NCBI RefSeq assembly: GCF_900188405.1
Contig: NZ_FZOF01000003.1
Span: 310,001 to 374,000 of the forward strand
Length of the DNA stretch: 64,000 nt
Reading direction: 5' to 3'
From: Actinacidiphila glaucinigra
GTDB lineage: Bacteria; Actinomycetota; Actinomycetes; Streptomycetales; Streptomycetaceae
In this document: positions 63,111 through 64,000 of the stretch, piece by piece
Layout: every line of letters starts with the position of its first letter
Numbering within the stretch: the stretch's first letter is position 1
The notes under the pieces: model-generated
What the model was told of the DNA's origin: nothing
Databases searched by the model: none
Seen by the model: only the letters and a program-made list of their open reading frames with translations
Translations under genes and position numbers: made by a program

Positions 63111-64000
63111 TTACTGGAGGCCGGCGGCCTTGCAGGCCTTGGCGAACTCGGCCGTGCAGATCTCCTCGACGGACCACAGCTTGTCGGCGACGACCGTGTC
63201 CTTGACGTTGGCCTTGGTCACCGAGACCGGGGTCAGCAGCTGGGACGGGACCTTGTCACCGGAACCGCTGGTCAGCGAGGTGGTGGCCAGCGAGTCGATG
63301 GCCTTGCCCTCGATCAGGTTGACCGCGAGCTGGGCAGCGGCGTCGGCCTCGGGCTTGAACGCCTTGTAGACCGTGCTGGACTGGGTGCCCGCGATGATCC
63401 GCTGGATGCCCGCGAGTTCGGCGTCCTGACCGGTCAGCGGGATGCCGCTGATGCCGGCGCCCTTGAGGGCGGTGGCGATGCCGCCGGCCATGCCGTCGTT
63501 CGCGGCGTAGACGCCCGCGATCTTCTTGGCGCCGATCTGGGTGATGGCCGCCGTCACCTTCTGGTTGGCGACGGTGTCCTTCCACAGACCGCTCTGCTCG
63601 TAGGCGATCTTGACCTTGCCGTCGAGCACCTTGTGGGCGCCCGCCTTGAACATCGCGGCGTTCGGGTCGGCGTCGTCACCGTTGATCATGACGACGTTCG
63701 CCGACGGCTTGGCCTTGGCGCCGAGCGAGTCGAGGAGCGCCTGGCCCTGCAGCTCGCCGACCTTCTCGTTGTCGAAGGAGACGTACGCGGAGACCGGGCC
63801 CTGTGCGAGGCGGTCGTAGGCGATGACCTTGATGCCCTTGTCGACGGCCGACTGGACGGAGGTCTTGATGGCAGCGGCGTCCTGGGCGCTGATCACGATC
63901 ACCTTGACACCCTTGGTGATCATGGTGCTGACCTGCTGGGCCTGCTTGCCGGAGTCGCCCGCGGCGTTCGCGTACTGTACGTCGCAGTCGGCGCACAGCT
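63111..64000 (-). CDS. xylF: Xylose-type ABC transporter substrate-binding protein XylF, 5' end off the window
   Basis: The C-terminal 295 or so residues of a periplasmic sugar-binding protein (family RbsB/XylF). Visible motifs: ITKGVKVIVISAQDAAAI, VKVIAYDRLAQG, VVMINGDDADPNAAMF, IAGVYAANDGMAGGIATALK and PLTGQDAELAGIQRIIAGTQ, with Asp and Asn positions for sugar contacts. The signal peptide and start are beyond base 64000. A short frame starting at 63923 is not the true start, since the reading frame continues upstream with good homology. Confidence 0.9.
   Translation of the reverse strand, partial: LCADCDVQYANAAGDSGKQAQQVSTMITKGVKVIVISAQDAAAIKTSVQSAVDKGIKVIAYDRLAQGPVSAYVSFDNEKVGELQGQALLDSLGAKAKPSANVVMINGDDADPNAAMFKAGAHKVLDGKVKIAYEQSGLWKDTVANQKVTAAITQIGAKKIAGVYAANDGMAGGIATALKGAGISGIPLTGQDAELAGIQRIIAGTQSSTVYKAFKPEADAAAQLAVNLIEGKAIDSLATTSLTSGSGDKVPSQLLTPVSVTKANVKDTVVADKLWSVEEICTAEFAKACKAAGLQ

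Overview
This is one contiguous stretch of a high-GC Streptomyces chromosome. The evidence is extreme GC bias at third codon positions, frequent GTG starts, 4-base start/stop overlaps, and recognisable Streptomyces genes: the sporulation regulator whiI, stealth-type phosphotransferases, a DUF692/TIGR04222 pair, and peptidoglycan-binding modules of the actinomycete type. From memory, the gene order from xylFGH and dxs through fadB, whiI, hemE, hemG and hemQ follows the core region of S. coelicolor around SCO6009 to SCO6060. The window therefore looks like core chromosome with small local rearrangements, not a transferred island.

Layout. 1-1610: a two-gene copper amine (tyramine-type) oxidase operon on the minus strand, whose catalytic gene runs off the left edge. 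1845-11174: the glycogen-to-trehalose route (glgX/treX, treY, treZ), interrupted by a VOC protein, an unknown protein, an FHA protein and a GNAT acetyltransferase preceded by a possible leader peptide. 11188-14917: a small zinc-ribbon protein, PPK2, a PhoX phosphatase and ZapE. 15004-18327: a RibD-like reductase, a small USP-like protein, murC and msrB. 18426-24070: a membrane aminopropyltransferase-like protein, a LysE exporter, a small ABC transporter, an AIM24 protein and a type II peptidyl-tRNA hydrolase. 24178-28656: a DUF692 (MNIO) enzyme, DUF4142 and DUF1996 secreted proteins, a MITE-like element and a TIGR04222 membrane protein. 28678-33392: haem synthesis (hemQ, hemG, hemE) with a degenerate copy of the hemQ 3' end and a DUF4349 lipoprotein. 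33482-36337: DUF3000, whiI and RNase D. 36338-37206: a long imperfect inverted repeat with no convincing gene. 37207-40553: thiolase plus the fadB-type beta-oxidation protein.

40638-49167: a five-gene minus-strand operon for a phosphate-linked surface polysaccharide, with an SGNH esterase, a GT4 glycosyltransferase, two intact stealth phosphotransferases and one degraded stealth paralogue. It is followed by a propeller-like protein, an LCP family protein (likely glycopolymer attachment to the wall), a band-7 membrane protein coupled to an NlpC/P60-like wall hydrolase, and a DsbA-like protein without the CxxC. 55145-64000: a NYN/PIN-like protein, a GT39 membrane glycosyltransferase, an APC permease, dxs, and a xylose-type ABC transporter (xylH, xylG, xylF) cut by the right edge.

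The items most worth following up are the degraded stealth paralogue inside an otherwise intact stealth operon, the DUF692 cluster whose partner gene lost its upstream region to a MITE-like insertion, the split copper amine oxidase with an altered cofactor motif, the hemQ remnant, and the leader peptide before the GNAT gene.
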